A program made the translations under genes and the position numbers. The notes under the pieces were generated by a model. The model did no database searches and was not told where the DNA came from. It saw only the letters and a program-made list of their open reading frames with translations. Shown one piece after another: positions 62,870 to 64,000 of a DNA stretch of 64,000 bases (position 1 is the first letter of the stretch; the number at the start of each line of letters is the position of its first letter). This DNA is from an uncultured Acetobacteraceae bacterium (GTDB lineage Bacteria; Pseudomonadota; Alphaproteobacteria; Acetobacterales; Acetobacteraceae): positions 1 through 64,000 of the forward strand of contig CALTUD010000021.1 of NCBI GenBank assembly GCA_943912335.1, given 5' to 3'.

Positions 62870-64000
62870 GGCGCGGCTCCCCCCGGAGCGGCCGGTGGCG
62901 TCCAGTCCTGCGACACCTGCGATAGCGCCGGATAGGCCGACAGGGTGGAGGCACCGAAGAAGGGCTTGTAGGCGCCGGCATGGCAGGATGCACAGCTCAC
63001 CTTGGCCTCGTCGCCGAGCGGTCCGCGCATCGCGCGCGGGAAGGTGCCGGCGAGCGAGTTCATGTAGGTGCTGTTGATCGCTCGCACCATGCGGATGCCG
63101 TGCCAGGAGGTGACGTGGTGCGGCGTGCCCTGGTCCCATTCCTCGAAGGCGCGCGTGTTGTGGCAGAAGGTGCAGTTCACGCCGAGGCTGTCGCTGAAAT
63201 GAATCATCAGCGCGTAGGTCCAGTCGGTCTGGTTGATCGACGGACGCACGCCGCCGCTCGGCAGCGCCGTGGTGGGTGTCACGCGGATCGGGTTCGCTTG
63301 CAGAAGAAACGGCGTGAGCGGATCGTAAGGCAGCGCCGTCAGCCCGGCCACGGACGAGACGACATTCTGCCCGCTATCGGCCTGGGTGAGACCGCGTGTG
63401 CTGTAGGGCGCCGGCTGCACGAACCAGGCGCCTGCCGGGATCGCTTCGCCGCGATGGCAGGTCTGGCAGGTGACGCCGCCCTGGCCCACATGCGCCTTCC
63501 ACTGGCTGTTGATATCGGCCGTCATCTGCAACATGCGCCGGGCGACGATCTTATTGTAGGAGCTGTCGTCGGCCATGTTGTTGAGCGAATGGCAGAAGGC
63601 GCAGCCGGTCGCGGGTGCCACCCATTGCGTCATCGCCGCCATCAGACGCAGGAACTCGTTGGCGTCCACCGCGCCCAGGACCTTGACGTTCTTGTAGACC
63701 GCCGATGCCGGACGCCCTGCGAGCTGCACCGCGGGCAAGGGCGCGTCGGGATGCTGCAAGCGCGCTTCGGCGAGCAGATTGTGGTCGTTGTACACCGCCT
63801 GCATGCCGGTGCCGCGGAAACCGGTCTGCACCACCTGGAGCGGGGGGCGCTCCAGCGTGAGCGCCAGGGCCCCGACGCCGATAACCCCGCACAGGCCCGC
63901 CGCCGCGGTGGCGCTGAGCCAAGGGTGCGTGCGAACGGCCTCGACCGTTGCGGCGATCGCACGGGCGACGGCCGCGAACGGCGCTGCGACCAGGCCGGGT
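62866..64000 (-). CDS. pufC: Photosynthetic reaction-centre tetraheme cytochrome, partial
   Basis: The periplasmic cytochrome that re-reduces the photo-oxidised special pair of the type II reaction centre. The frame is open through the right edge of the window, so the 5' end is missing. Visible are a hydrophobic segment (ATAAAGLCGVIGVGALALTL), then VVQTGFRGTGMQAVYN, the classic PufC start, and four heme motifs: CAFCH, CQTCH, CTFCH and CASCH, with Met residues of the family (RRMLQMTADIN, GIRMVRAINSTYMN) positioned as axial ligands. pufL and pufM should lie just beyond the edge. A GTG at 63834 is in frame but would remove the membrane anchor. Confidence 0.95.
   Translation of the reverse strand, partial: PGLVAAPFAAVARAIAATVEAVRTHPWLSATAAAGLCGVIGVGALALTLERPPLQVVQTGFRGTGMQAVYNDHNLLAEARLQHPDAPLPAVQLAGRPASAVYKNVKVLGAVDANEFLRLMAAMTQWVAPATGCAFCHSLNNMADDSSYNKIVARRMLQMTADINSQWKAHVGQGGVTCQTCHRGEAIPAGAWFVQPAPYSTRGLTQADSGQNVVSSVAGLTALPYDPLTPFLLQANPIRVTPTTALPSGGVRPSINQTDWTYALMIHFSDSLGVNCTFCHNTRAFEEWDQGTPHHVTSWHGIRMVRAINSTYMNSLAGTFPRAMRGPLGDEAKVSCASCHAGAYKPFFGASTLSAYPALSQVSQDWTPPAAPGGAAP

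Overview
The window is GC-rich (about 65-70 % in most stretches) with tightly packed, often overlapping genes. It looks like chromosomal DNA of an alphaproteobacterium, most probably a member of the Acetobacteraceae that carries anoxygenic photosynthesis genes. The evidence is a tetraheme reaction-centre cytochrome gene (pufC, cut by the right edge), a crtI-crtB carotenoid pair, a phosphoketolase/acetate kinase operon, glutathione-dependent formaldehyde oxidation genes, and a dispersed two-hairpin intergenic repeat of a kind I remember from acetic acid bacteria. Family-level placement is inference; no rRNA or tRNA gene is present to confirm it.

Left part (0-12 kb): end of an OPT transporter, a flavin monooxygenase-like oxidoreductase, a GNAT acetyltransferase, surE, and a tripartite efflux operon (MFS, HlyD adaptor and NodT-type outer-membrane channel). 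Next comes a TPP-riboswitch-controlled pair: a TonB receptor and an NMT1/THI5-type periplasmic binding protein, probably for thiamin or a thiamin precursor. A small secreted LprI-like protein follows.

Glycan cluster (12-24 kb): four cytosolic-type glycosyltransferases (including a GtrB/DPM1-like family 2 enzyme), a coiled-coil methyltransferase, a GT39-like multispanning protein, two paralogous PIG-V-like membrane mannosyltransferases, and a DUF4214-DUF1796 protein. The GtrB-like enzyme would make the lipid-linked sugar donor for the membrane transferases.

Middle (24-38 kb): a secreted prolyl oligopeptidase, fghA-frmA, a low-GC island with an AIPR-family (abortive infection) gene ending at a REP-like double hairpin, an rbsBAC-type sugar ABC operon, a sulfotransferase, a second lower-GC patch with an unknown secreted protein and a gene interrupted by an in-frame TGA, a DUF1275 protein and an MFS transporter, then two tandem glycine-zipper lipoproteins.

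Cell-shape and housekeeping region (39-54.6 kb): mreB-mreC-mreD-mrdA are contiguous. rodA lies about 8.8 kb further on, separated by a frameshifted membrane protein gene, a Pmp3-like proteolipid, ycjX and a DUF697 partner, a Nudix hydrolase, a VOC protein, a UvrA2-like ATPase and an FAD/NAD(P)-binding protein.

Right part (54.6-64 kb, all minus strand): ackA-xfp with an FNR/FixK-like box upstream, then a translationally coupled string pufC, triheme cytochrome c, a 67-residue membrane protein, crtI, crtB. The placement of an alcohol-dehydrogenase-type triheme cytochrome directly behind pufC is the most interesting arrangement in the window.
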